In this document: piece after piece, positions 1 to 5,551 of the stretch
Layout: every line of letters begins with the position of its first letter
Position numbering within the stretch: position 1 is the first letter of the stretch
DNA from: Bdellovibrionales bacterium
GTDB taxonomy: Bacteria > Bdellovibrionota > Bdellovibrionia > Bdellovibrionales > UBA1609
Assembly (NCBI GenBank): GCA_020435185.1
Contig: JAGRAA010000136.1
Location: 1-6,378, forward strand
DNA: 6,378 nucleotides
Reading direction: 5' to 3'
Position numbers and translations under genes: made by a program
Notes under the pieces: model-generated
The model's input: only the letters and a program-made list of their open reading frames with translations
The model's database searches: none
Told to the model about the DNA's origin: nothing

Positions 1-71
1 AAGAACATAAAGAAAAAATTTAAGTCTTAGGTCTTGTGCGCCGATGAGCCATAAAAGCACTAAGGCCAACC
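1..71 (+). other. Leading spacer, possible tail of an upstream gene
   Basis: This stretch lies before the first complete gene. One reading frame stays open from base 1 to a TAG at 28-30 (nine codons, lysine-rich). Another stays open from base 3 to a TAA at 21-23. Either could be the C-terminal end of an upstream + strand gene, but so few codons cannot identify a product. No clear promoter is visible, so the gene at 72 may be co-transcribed with whatever precedes it. An AAGG at 62-65, six bases before the ATG at 72, is a reasonable ribosome binding site. A further ATG at 44 opens only 14 codons and overlaps the real start. Confidence 0.3.
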
Positions 72-572
72 ATGAGTATAGAAAATAATGAAAAAAATCA
101 AATACTTATAAATTACGAGCTATTCTCTTCGTTCGTGTTTTTGCCTTTGGCGGTAGCTATTATTGCATGGGTGCTGACGAATAACTTTTCCAACCAGAGC
201 GTGAAGCAAGCCCAGTTAGATACCGAAAGTCTTACCGCGCAAATTTTAATGGGGGGCCTGAAATCGCTTCCAAACGATGAAAATAATGCACAGGGTCGAG
301 GAATTGCCTCTGTGGGCGGGGCTAAATTTACCAGCAAAATAGGGCTAGAGGGCCAGTTAGGAAAGGATCCTTGGAGCAACCCTTATCGCTATAAACTGCT
401 TAAAAATCAATCTGGCGAATATTCTCATATTATTGTTTGGTCTTTAGGGCCGAATCAACAAGATGAAAGTAGTAGTGAAGGTAGCCTTTCTGAAGCTTCT
501 CCAGACCATCCCCCAAGAGAGCACTTCTTTATAAAGGGTGATGACATTGGCTATATCAGAACAATCAACTAA
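72..572 (+). CDS. Membrane-anchored protein with GspG-like C-terminal domain
   Basis: This 166-residue protein has one probable membrane helix at residues about 19-37, followed by an outer domain. The C-terminal half reads like the globular part of the type II secretion major pseudopilin GspG. It has KDPWSNPYRYK at 98-108 (family pattern DPWGNPYxY), then a beta segment ending IIVWSLGP at 120-127 (family SxGxDG), an acidic Ser/Glu-rich loop at 130-142, and a terminal DDIGYIR (family DI before the last strand). In GspG this loop binds calcium. No prepilin signature (a G-F-T-L-I-E type site with Glu at +5) precedes the helix, and 18 mostly polar residues lie before it, so it is unlikely to be processed as a pilin. 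The start is ATG 72 with AAGG six bases upstream; the frame is blocked by TGA at 45-47. It is 76 bases from the TPR gene and probably shares its transcript. The role is unknown; a periplasmic accessory factor is only one possibility. Confidence 0.8.
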   Translation: MSIENNEKNQILINYELFSSFVFLPLAVAIIAWVLTNNFSNQSVKQAQLDTESLTAQILMGGLKSLPNDENNAQGRGIASVGGAKFTSKIGLEGQLGKDPWSNPYRYKLLKNQSGEYSHIIVWSLGPNQQDESSSEGSLSEASPDHPPREHFFIKGDDIGYIRTIN

Positions 573-648
573 GGATCTAGACTCCGGCTTTTAAGGTTTC
601 TCATTTTAATGCCGAAGAGTACTCCACGAGCATTACAAAGGAATGTGG
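573..648 (+). other. Spacer between GspG-like gene and TPR gene; holds a start-deciding SD
   Basis: This short spacer has no convincing terminator. The only inverted match is a four-base CGGC/GCCG pair with a wide loop. A TTTAAT at 605-610 could act as a weak -10 box but has no good -35 partner. AAAGGA at 637-642 is a strong Shine-Dalgarno. It touches the ATG at 643 directly, which leaves no room for initiation, but lies six bases before the in-frame ATG at 649. It therefore favours 649 as the start of the next gene. Confidence 0.5.
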
Positions 649-2493
649 ATGAATCTTGGTATTAAAATCATATCTATCATGACGCTTATTTTTCTCACTG
701 GGTGTTCTCATTTAGGGCGAATTTCTGATTATCGAAACTCTACACTCTCTAATAGTAACCCGGCTCCAGAAAAATTTTCGCCGCCTCAAAGCGCAGTCAA
801 TGGCTCCTCCATTGATCCTTTTTATATGCAAACAAAGGCAGATTATCATTTTACTTTGGGCGAAAGTTACGCCTTAGAAGGAAATTCAGAAAAGGCCATA
901 GAAGAATATAAGCAAACGCTTGTCTACGATGCGAACTCTCCTACGGTGAGACTCAAGCTTTCTACTGAATATTTAAAAATGGGGTTAATTACAGAGGCTG
1001 TGGAGCAAGCTGAGCTAGTGGTGAAGCAAAATCCTAAACATATAGAGGCAAGAATGCTTCTGGCCGGACTTTATGCCTCGATGAGGCTTTATGATTTGTC
1101 AATTTCACAGTATCAGATGGTGATGGACATCGAGCCTAATAATGAAGAGGCGGCCTTGTTTATAGGAGCGGTTCTTGCTGAGCAAAAAAAATATAAAGAG
1201 GCTGAAAATTATTTTGCAGAGTTAGCAAAAAAGGGAAGTAAAGAGAGTCGTCATAAATATTTATACTATTTGGGGCGTATATATTTAGAGCAAGGTAAAA
1301 AAGAATATGCTCAGGCGGAAAAGGCCTTTTCCAAATCTTTAAGTCTACAGCCGAAGTATTTAGATTCTGTGTTGGCTTTAGCGGGGCTGTATAAAGAAAA
1401 GTCTGAAGTTAAAAAAACCATTCAACTGTTGTCTTCTTATCAAGATAGATTTGGGCCAAGTCGGAAAGTCGCCACAGCTTTAATTCGTTTATATATCGAA
1501 ACGGATCAATATCAAAAAGCTTATGAGCAATTAGAGGTATTAGAAAATTTCGATCGTCAAAATTTGAATGTTAAGTCTCAAATGGCTTCTATTCTGATTG
1601 AATTAGAAAAGTATAAAGAAGCCGCGGCTATTTTAGAGGAAATCTTAATTATTGCCCCTGAAATGGATAAAATAAGATTTCGTTTAGGTGCTGTTTATGA
1701 GGAGTTAAAAAGCTATGACTTGGCCATTAAAAATTTAATGAAAATTCCTTCAACAAGTACATACTTTCCTGAGGCTATGATTCATTCGGCACATATGAGC
1801 AAATTGACTGGAGATATGGATAAAGCTAATGACATTATGGATGAAGCGATTCGATTAAGGTCAGATATTCCTCAGTTTTATGCTTTTTATTCTTCATTGC
1901 TTGATGAGCAAAAAAAATATGTTAAGGCTAAAGATCTATTGGAGAGTGCTGTTAAAAAGCATGGTAAAAATGCTCAGCTGAGATTCTTTTTAGGCTCAAT
2001 TTATGATCGTTTGGGACATCAAAAAGAAACGATTGAGCAAATGAAAGAGGTTCTTGCGATTGACGAAAACCATATTCAAGCTATGAATTATCTTGCCTAT
2101 ATATACGCTGAAACTGACTCTAATTTAGAGGAAGCAGAAGCTCTCGCTTTGAAAGCTCTAAAGACGAATCCGGAAGATGGATATATTTTGGATACGGTGG
2201 GATGGGTTTATTATAAGCAGGGAAAGATCCAAATAGCTATTCAGTATTTGGAAGCAGCACATAAATTAAAACAAGATGAGAGTATTATTGCCGAACACCT
2301 CGGTGATGCCTATTATAAATACGAGTTGAATAGTAAAGCAAAACAGATGTATTTAATGGCGGTTCAGTTTGAAGAAGATAAAGAAAAAGTGGCAAAGATC
2401 AAAGCTAAAATTGTGGCCATTGATCGTCAAAAGACAATCAGAAACCCGGCCTCTTTGGGCTCTTCTCAAAAGATGCAGAATCCGTCTCGATAA
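649..2493 (+). CDS. Outer-membrane lipoprotein with about 15 TPR repeats
   Basis: The protein is 614 residues from ATG 649, or 616 from ATG 643. The later start is preferred because AAGGA at 638-642 sits six bases before it. A lipoprotein signal peptide ends in the lipobox LTGC, with the lipidated Cys at residue 19. Serine follows it, not aspartate, so Lol sorting would send it to the outer membrane. After a Ser/Pro/Asn-rich linker (to about residue 60), tandem 34-residue TPR units run to about residue 575, with the usual W/L-G-Y-A-F-A-P spacing. The best-kept units are C-terminal, for example LDTVGWVYYKQGKIQIAIQ followed by AEHLGDAYYK. A basic tail ends the protein. TPR arrays are protein-binding scaffolds; no enzymatic domain is visible. 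The neighbouring LolB-like lipoprotein suggests a role in envelope assembly, lipoprotein trafficking or surface export. This pairing of a large TPR protein with a LolB-like or DUF4292 protein is known in other proteobacteria. The specific partner cannot be told from sequence. Confidence 0.88.
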   Translation: MNLGIKIISIMTLIFLTGCSHLGRISDYRNSTLSNSNPAPEKFSPPQSAVNGSSIDPFYMQTKADYHFTLGESYALEGNSEKAIEEYKQTLVYDANSPTVRLKLSTEYLKMGLITEAVEQAELVVKQNPKHIEARMLLAGLYASMRLYDLSISQYQMVMDIEPNNEEAALFIGAVLAEQKKYKEAENYFAELAKKGSKESRHKYLYYLGRIYLEQGKKEYAQAEKAFSKSLSLQPKYLDSVLALAGLYKEKSEVKKTIQLLSSYQDRFGPSRKVATALIRLYIETDQYQKAYEQLEVLENFDRQNLNVKSQMASILIELEKYKEAAAILEEILIIAPEMDKIRFRLGAVYEELKSYDLAIKNLMKIPSTSTYFPEAMIHSAHMSKLTGDMDKANDIMDEAIRLRSDIPQFYAFYSSLLDEQKKYVKAKDLLESAVKKHGKNAQLRFFLGSIYDRLGHQKETIEQMKEVLAIDENHIQAMNYLAYIYAETDSNLEEAEALALKALKTNPEDGYILDTVGWVYYKQGKIQIAIQYLEAAHKLKQDESIIAEHLGDAYYKYELNSKAKQMYLMAVQFEEDKEKVAKIKAKIVAIDRQKTIRNPASLGSSQKMQNPSR

Positions 2494-3097
2494 GGCTGTC
2501 CTATCTGGCAGTCTTTTAATATTGGCCTCTTGTACAACTCCACAAAAGATCACACGCTTTAGCGATTTTAATGAAGGGCAATGGGAGTCTCAGGTTTATT
2601 TGAAAGAAAAGGCTAAAAGACAGTCTTTGTTTTTTTCTATGAATATCCAGTCACAAAAAAATAAATTTTTTCGATTCGATATGCAGACTCCATTGGGAGA
2701 TCCTGCGGGTAGCTTTTTGGTGAATGAGAGAGAATTGAAGTTTTTAAACGTTATGCAAAGGCAGTATTTTGAAGGACGAGCTAATGAGCAATCTATGCAA
2801 AAGCTTTTTCAAATCCCATTGTCTCCGCAGGCGGTGTATGCTTTTAAGTTCGACGATGTGCTAGATCCAACTTGGGAGTGTTATGAAAAGACGCCACCAT
2901 ATACTCGTTGTAAAAATAAGCGAAGTCATGTGGAGCTTGTTTGGAAATCTCGCCAGGGGAGTGATCGTTTAATTTATATTTTACACTCAAAAGCCAGTGT
3001 AAAATTAAAATTGAAAAGCTTTTCCCCTAAGTTAGATTTAAAAAGCTCTCCTCTTGAAATTAAGGTACCAGCATCATTTAAAAAGATTAAGATTTAA
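2480..3097 (+). CDS. LolB-like (LolA/LolB fold) outer-membrane lipoprotein, start uncertain
   Basis: The frame is open from TTG 2369 and ends at TAA 3095-3097. A lipoprotein signal peptide is plain: the hydrophobic run VLSGSLLILASC ends in lipobox LASC with Cys at 2531-2533, followed by T-T, which implies outer-membrane sorting. The mature part, about 188 residues, fits the LolB/DUF4292 pattern: a hydrophobic-polar beta series, TPLGDPAGSFLVNE (compare LolB 'PfG' and dg turns), a short tract with YFEGRA and a leucine/phenylalanine-rich helix, then a final strand SSPLEIKVPASFKKIKI. LolB accepts lipoproteins from LolA and inserts them in the outer membrane. No ATG, GTG or TTG lies near the signal peptide. 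ATC at 2480 would give a normal peptide beginning M-R-L-D-K and overlap the TPR gene by 14 bases; it is given here as the start by inference. TTG 2420, 2411 or 2369 are alternatives, with very long basic N-termini. The stop position is secure; divergence makes a strict LolB assignment uncertain. Confidence 0.7.
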   Translation: MRLDKAVLSGSLLILASCTTPQKITRFSDFNEGQWESQVYLKEKAKRQSLFFSMNIQSQKNKFFRFDMQTPLGDPAGSFLVNERELKFLNVMQRQYFEGRANEQSMQKLFQIPLSPQAVYAFKFDDVLDPTWECYEKTPPYTRCKNKRSHVELVWKSRQGSDRLIYILHSKASVKLKLKSFSPKLDLKSSPLEIKVPASFKKIKI

Positions 3098-3121
3098 TCT
3101 TCTCGACTAAAGTCGGCCGAG

Positions 3122-3151
3122 TCGTAAATTTGTAATTTATTAAATTATAAT
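3122..3151 (+). promoter_or_regulatory. Possible sigma-70-type promoter with consensus TATAAT
   Basis: TATAAT at 3146-3151 matches the -10 consensus exactly and lies in a strongly AT-rich block. The best-placed -35 candidate is TCGTAA at 3122-3127, 18 bases upstream, which matches only three of six consensus positions. Transcription would begin near 3158 and give a leader of about 300 bases before prkA that includes the mini-ORF and all the inverted repeats. AT-rich sequence produces such boxes by chance, so confidence is moderate. Confidence 0.4.
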
Positions 3152-3192
3152 AAAAATTTAACCCCTTCTTTGAGCTTATGGGTCCAGTGATA

Positions 3193-3316
3193 GAGGGCCT
3201 CAATGAGTCGAATGAGGTTTTATTTAGGTTTTGTTTTGGCTGTCGTGCTTATTTAGTAAATAAAAAGCTCTAATCCTTTCTCAGAATGAAACATATTTTT
3301 CTCGGTTGAGGCCCTC
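3193..3316. repeat. Perfect 11-base inverted repeat, arms 102 bases apart
   Basis: GAGGGCCTCAA at 3193-3203 is the exact reverse complement of TTGAGGCCCTC at 3306-3316. Past a small internal loop, GAG 3205-3207 can also pair with CTC 3301-3303, which gives a helix of about 14 base pairs. Each arm is itself almost a palindrome (GAGG-G-CCTC and GAGG-C-CCTC), so the two can also be read as near-direct repeats of a dimeric operator site. The sequence alone does not decide between RNA pairing and protein binding. Confidence 0.6.
3203..3256 (+). CDS. Possible 17-residue hydrophobic peptide with strong ribosome binding site
   Basis: ATG 3203 opens MSRMRFYLGFVLAVVLI and ends in tandem stops TAG TAA (3254-3259). 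GAGGG at 3193-3197 stands five bases before the ATG, a good Shine-Dalgarno. The peptide has a basic start (two Arg) and a hydrophobic segment of about 12 residues. This is the profile of small membrane peptides, type I toxin peptides and truncated signal peptides. The Shine-Dalgarno and the A of the start codon lie within the left arm of the 11-base inverted repeat, so base pairing with 3306-3316 would hide them. No homologue is recognised. It may be a regulated micro-gene, a leader peptide for prkA, a relic signal peptide, or chance. An overlapping 31-codon ORF in another frame (3178-3273) has a much weaker ribosome binding site. Confidence 0.3.
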   Translation: MSRMRFYLGFVLAVVLI

Positions 3317-3354
3317 GTATGTGTTCATTGAAGCGTCACGAGAAAAGAGCTTTT
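3263..3354 (+). repeat. Second long-range inverted repeat crossing the first
   Basis: AAAAGCTCT at 3263-3271 is the exact reverse complement of AGAGCTTTT at 3346-3354. After a five-base bulge (3272-3276), TTTCTC at 3277-3282 continues the match with GAGAAA at 3340-3345, for 15 base pairs in total. TTTTCTCG at 3297-3304 can instead pair with CGAGAAAA at 3339-3346. Because this element encloses only the right arm of the first inverted repeat, the two cannot form a simple nested fold: they would make a pseudoknot or be alternatives. Confidence 0.45.
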
Positions 3355-3390
3355 GGGGTCTAGCAAAAATCGATCAAAAGCGTAGTTTGT

Positions 3391-3420
3391 TTGCGACTTA
3401 TACCGAGTCAGTGGCATAAT
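3391..3420 (+). promoter_or_regulatory. Probable prkA promoter (sigma-70 type)
   Basis: TTGCGA at 3391-3396 (four of six -35 positions) and CATAAT at 3415-3420 (five of six -10 positions) are separated by 18 bases. The expected start of transcription is near 3427, which gives a leader of about 35 bases before the ATG at 3462. In E. coli the yeaGH operon depends on sigma-S, which reads similar -10 boxes; whether a stress sigma factor is used here cannot be seen. A GACT/AGTC inverted match at 3395-3398 and 3406-3409 lies in the promoter and might be an operator, but it is short. Confidence 0.5.
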
Positions 3421-3448
3421 ATAAAAAAGGTCTCAGGATAGAGGCTTT

Positions 3449-3456
3449 AGAAGGGG
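3449..3456 (+). promoter_or_regulatory. prkA ribosome binding site
   Basis: AGAAGGGG, a purine-rich tract, lies five bases before ATG 3462 and is the only good Shine-Dalgarno nearby. It supports that start for prkA. Confidence 0.7.
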
Positions 3457-3461
3457 ATTTT

Positions 3462-5540
3462 ATGTCGTCTAAAAATTTCGATTTTAAAGGATTTGTAAAA
3501 GGGTTTCAAGATAACTCTTCTGAGAATGACCTTACTTGGTACGGAACCTTTGAAGACTATATCGAATTAGTAAAAGAAAATCCCAAAACTATTAGAAATG
3601 CCTTTCAACGGCTATATGACATGATCGTAGAGCATGGAACAGAAACCTATAAGGACGCAAAAAAAGATATTATACGTTATAAGTTTTTTGATGATATTCA
3701 AAGCGGGGGTAAAGATACGGTTTTTGGTTTAGATGTTCCGCTTATGAAATTGGTTAATGTGTTTCGATCAGCGGCATTGGGTTACGGAACCGAAAAAAGA
3801 GTTATTCTACTTCATGGTCCCGTGGGAAGTGCCAAATCTACAATTTGCAGAATGTTAAAAAGAGGAATTGAAGACTATTCAAAAACTCCGCAAGGAGCAA
3901 TGTATACTTACGAATGGATTGATGAAGATGGTCGGTTTGAAGATATCTTCGGGAAAGACGTTCGTGTATTTCCCAGTCCTATGCATGAAGAGCCATTGTT
4001 ATTAGTTCCGGAGGGAATGAGAAATGCACTTTGTGAAGAATTTAGTAAAGGTCATGCTTTAGAATATAAGTTAAAGATAGAAGGAGAGATTTGTCCTCCT
4101 AGCCGATTTATTTTTTCTAAACTTATGGAACATTATAAGAACGATCTCAACCAAGTATTAAATCACGTGAGAGTAAAAAGATTAGTGCTTAATGAAGCAG
4201 ATCGTATTGGAATAGGAACCTTTCAGCCAAAAGATGAGAAGAACCAAGATAGTACGGAGCTTACGGGTGATATCAATTACAGAAAAATAGCTCAGTATGG
4301 ATCAGACTCAGACCCACGAGCATTTAACTTTGATGGAGAATTTAATATTGCCAATAGAGGTCTTATTGAATTTGTTGAGGTCTTAAAATTAGATGTGGCA
4401 TTTTTATATGATCTATTGGGAGCCTCTCAAGAGCATAGAATTAAGCCTAAAAAATTCGCTCAAACTCATATTGATGAGGTGATTATTGGTCATACGAATG
4501 AGCCTGAATACAGAAGATTGCAGGACAATGAGTTTATGGAAGCCCTAAGGGATAGAACGGTAAAAATAGATATACCGTATATTACCAAATTAAATAATGA
4601 GGTTAAGATTTATAAAAAAGATTTTAACAATAAGAGATTAAAAGGAGTGAGTATAGCTCCGCACACCATAGAAATGGCGGCGATGTGGGCAATTCTTACA
4701 AGGCTTGAAAAACCTAAAAAAGCAAATCTCACGCGATTGCAAAAGTTAAAACTTTATAACGGTAAAGCGTTACCAAACTTCACAGAAGATGATGTAAAGG
4801 AATTGCGTAAAGAAGCTAAGAGAGAGGGGTTGGATGGAATATCTCCTCGATATATTCAAGAAAAGATTTCTAATGCAATAGTATTGGCGCAACAGTCAAA
4901 TAAGGGATCTGTAAATCCTTTTATGGTAATTAATGAATTAGGTTCTGGTTTAAAAAATCATTCTTTGATTTCTAATGAAGAGACTAAATCTGAATACAGA
5001 GAGCTTTTAAGTGTGGTTCGGCAAGAATACGAAGAGATTATCAAAAGCGAAGTGCAAAGAGCGATTTGTACCGATAGTGCTCAGTTGGCTAGGCTGTGCA
5101 GTAACTATATTGATAATATAAAGGCCTACACACAAAAAGAAAAAGTCAAAAACCCATTTACTGGTGAGTATGAACAGCCGGATGAGCGTCTAATGCGATC
5201 TATCGAAGAGAAAATGGAAATTTCTGAGGCACAAAAGGACGATACTCGTCGTGAAATCATGAATTATATAGGTGCCCTGTCGCTTGAGGGCAAATCATTT
5301 GATTATAAATCTAATGAGCGTCTGCAAAAAGCATTGGAGTTGAAACTTTTTGAAGATTCAAAAGATAGCATGAAGCTCACTTCGTTGGTGACCACGGCGA
5401 CAGATGAGGACACTAAAAATAAAATTAAAACGATTAAATCTAGATTAATTAACGACTTTGGTTATGACGAGATTTCGGCTGAAGGAGTTTTACGACATGT
5501 TTCTGGTATTTTTGCTAGAGGAGATGTCAAAGAAAGCTAA
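3462..5540 (+). CDS. prkA: PrkA family AAA+ protein (serine kinase/ATPase)
   Basis: This is a complete 692-residue cytoplasmic protein, about 50 residues longer than E. coli YeaG (about 644). Residues 1-60 carry the family opening W-Y-G-T-F-E-D-Y and NPKTIRNAFQRLYDMI. The AAA_PrkA domain follows. Its P-loop is GPVGSAKS at 119-126 (Lys125, Ser126), then EEPLLLVP at 176-183, CPPSRFIFSKLMEHY at 211-225, the acidic Walker-B-like segment RGLIEFVEVLK at 299-309, sensor-like GHTNEPEY at 343-350 and RDRTVKIDIPY at 363-373. Residues about 395-690 form the helical PrkA C-terminal kinase-like domain. The family was described as Ser/Thr protein kinases acting in stationary-phase stress or sporulation; the B. 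subtilis member has also been reported as an ATP-dependent protease, so the activity is debated. The P-loop has Ala where Gly is usual, a mild change. The next gene is DUF444, the standard partner. Identification is firm; the substrate is unknown. Confidence 0.96.
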   Translation: MSSKNFDFKGFVKGFQDNSSENDLTWYGTFEDYIELVKENPKTIRNAFQRLYDMIVEHGTETYKDAKKDIIRYKFFDDIQSGGKDTVFGLDVPLMKLVNVFRSAALGYGTEKRVILLHGPVGSAKSTICRMLKRGIEDYSKTPQGAMYTYEWIDEDGRFEDIFGKDVRVFPSPMHEEPLLLVPEGMRNALCEEFSKGHALEYKLKIEGEICPPSRFIFSKLMEHYKNDLNQVLNHVRVKRLVLNEADRIGIGTFQPKDEKNQDSTELTGDINYRKIAQYGSDSDPRAFNFDGEFNIANRGLIEFVEVLKLDVAFLYDLLGASQEHRIKPKKFAQTHIDEVIIGHTNEPEYRRLQDNEFMEALRDRTVKIDIPYITKLNNEVKIYKKDFNNKRLKGVSIAPHTIEMAAMWAILTRLEKPKKANLTRLQKLKLYNGKALPNFTEDDVKELRKEAKREGLDGISPRYIQEKISNAIVLAQQSNKGSVNPFMVINELGSGLKNHSLISNEETKSEYRELLSVVRQEYEEIIKSEVQRAICTDSAQLARLCSNYIDNIKAYTQKEKVKNPFTGEYEQPDERLMRSIEEKMEISEAQKDDTRREIMNYIGALSLEGKSFDYKSNERLQKALELKLFEDSKDSMKLTSLVTTATDEDTKNKIKTIKSRLINDFGYDEISAEGVLRHVSGIFARGDVKES

Positions 5541-5543
5541 GGA
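5538..5543 (+). promoter_or_regulatory. Ribosome binding site of yeaH overlapping prkA stop
   Basis: TAAGGA combines the prkA stop codon (TAA 5538-5540) with the AAGGA Shine-Dalgarno for ATG 5552, eight bases downstream. Such an overlap favours translational coupling and a fixed ratio of the two proteins. No terminator or promoter fits in the 11-base gap. Confidence 0.65.
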
Positions 5544-5551
5544 CTTATTGA

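Larger units (their letters stand above)
3098..3461. other. Structured 364-base intergenic region before prkA
   Basis: No gene of ordinary size is present on either strand. In order it holds: a weak 4-bp hairpin CGAC-TAAA-GTCG at 3104-3115 with no T-run, so no convincing terminator for the upstream operon; an AT-rich block at 3125-3161 with a perfect TATAAT at 3146-3151; an 11-base inverted repeat at 3193-3203 and 3306-3316; a 17-codon hydrophobic ORF at 3203-3256; a second pairing between 3263-3282 and 3340-3354; a promoter-like pair at 3391-3420; and the prkA ribosome binding site. The density of long-range complementarity suggests a structured leader or a small RNA, but this is inference from base pairing seen by eye. 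Confidence 0.6.

Noticed and set aside
113..379. Minus-strand open frame of 88 codons inside the GspG-like gene
   Set aside because: It lies wholly opposite a better-supported + strand gene. Its product has no recognisable domain and a composition typical of antisense reading.
2353..2553. Minus-strand open frame of 66 codons across the TPR/LolB-like junction
   Set aside because: It is a shadow of the two overlapping + strand genes, with no plausible domain.
3104..3124. Possible terminator after the LolB-like gene
   Set aside because: The hairpin has only four base pairs and no T-run follows, so it does not meet the form of an intrinsic terminator.
3125..3161. AT-rich block as an origin or attachment site
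   Set aside because: No DnaA-box set, iterons or integrase gene is near. An AT-rich promoter region explains it.
3178..3273. 31-codon ORF in the region before prkA
   Set aside because: Only a weak TGAG-type ribosome binding site precedes it, the peptide has no coherent pattern, and it overlaps the better-supported 17-codon ORF in another frame.
3319..3363. 14-codon ORF after the right arm of the inverted repeat
   Set aside because: GAGG at 3308-3311 gives a passable ribosome binding site, but the peptide is short and polar. The match follows from the arm being nearly palindromic.
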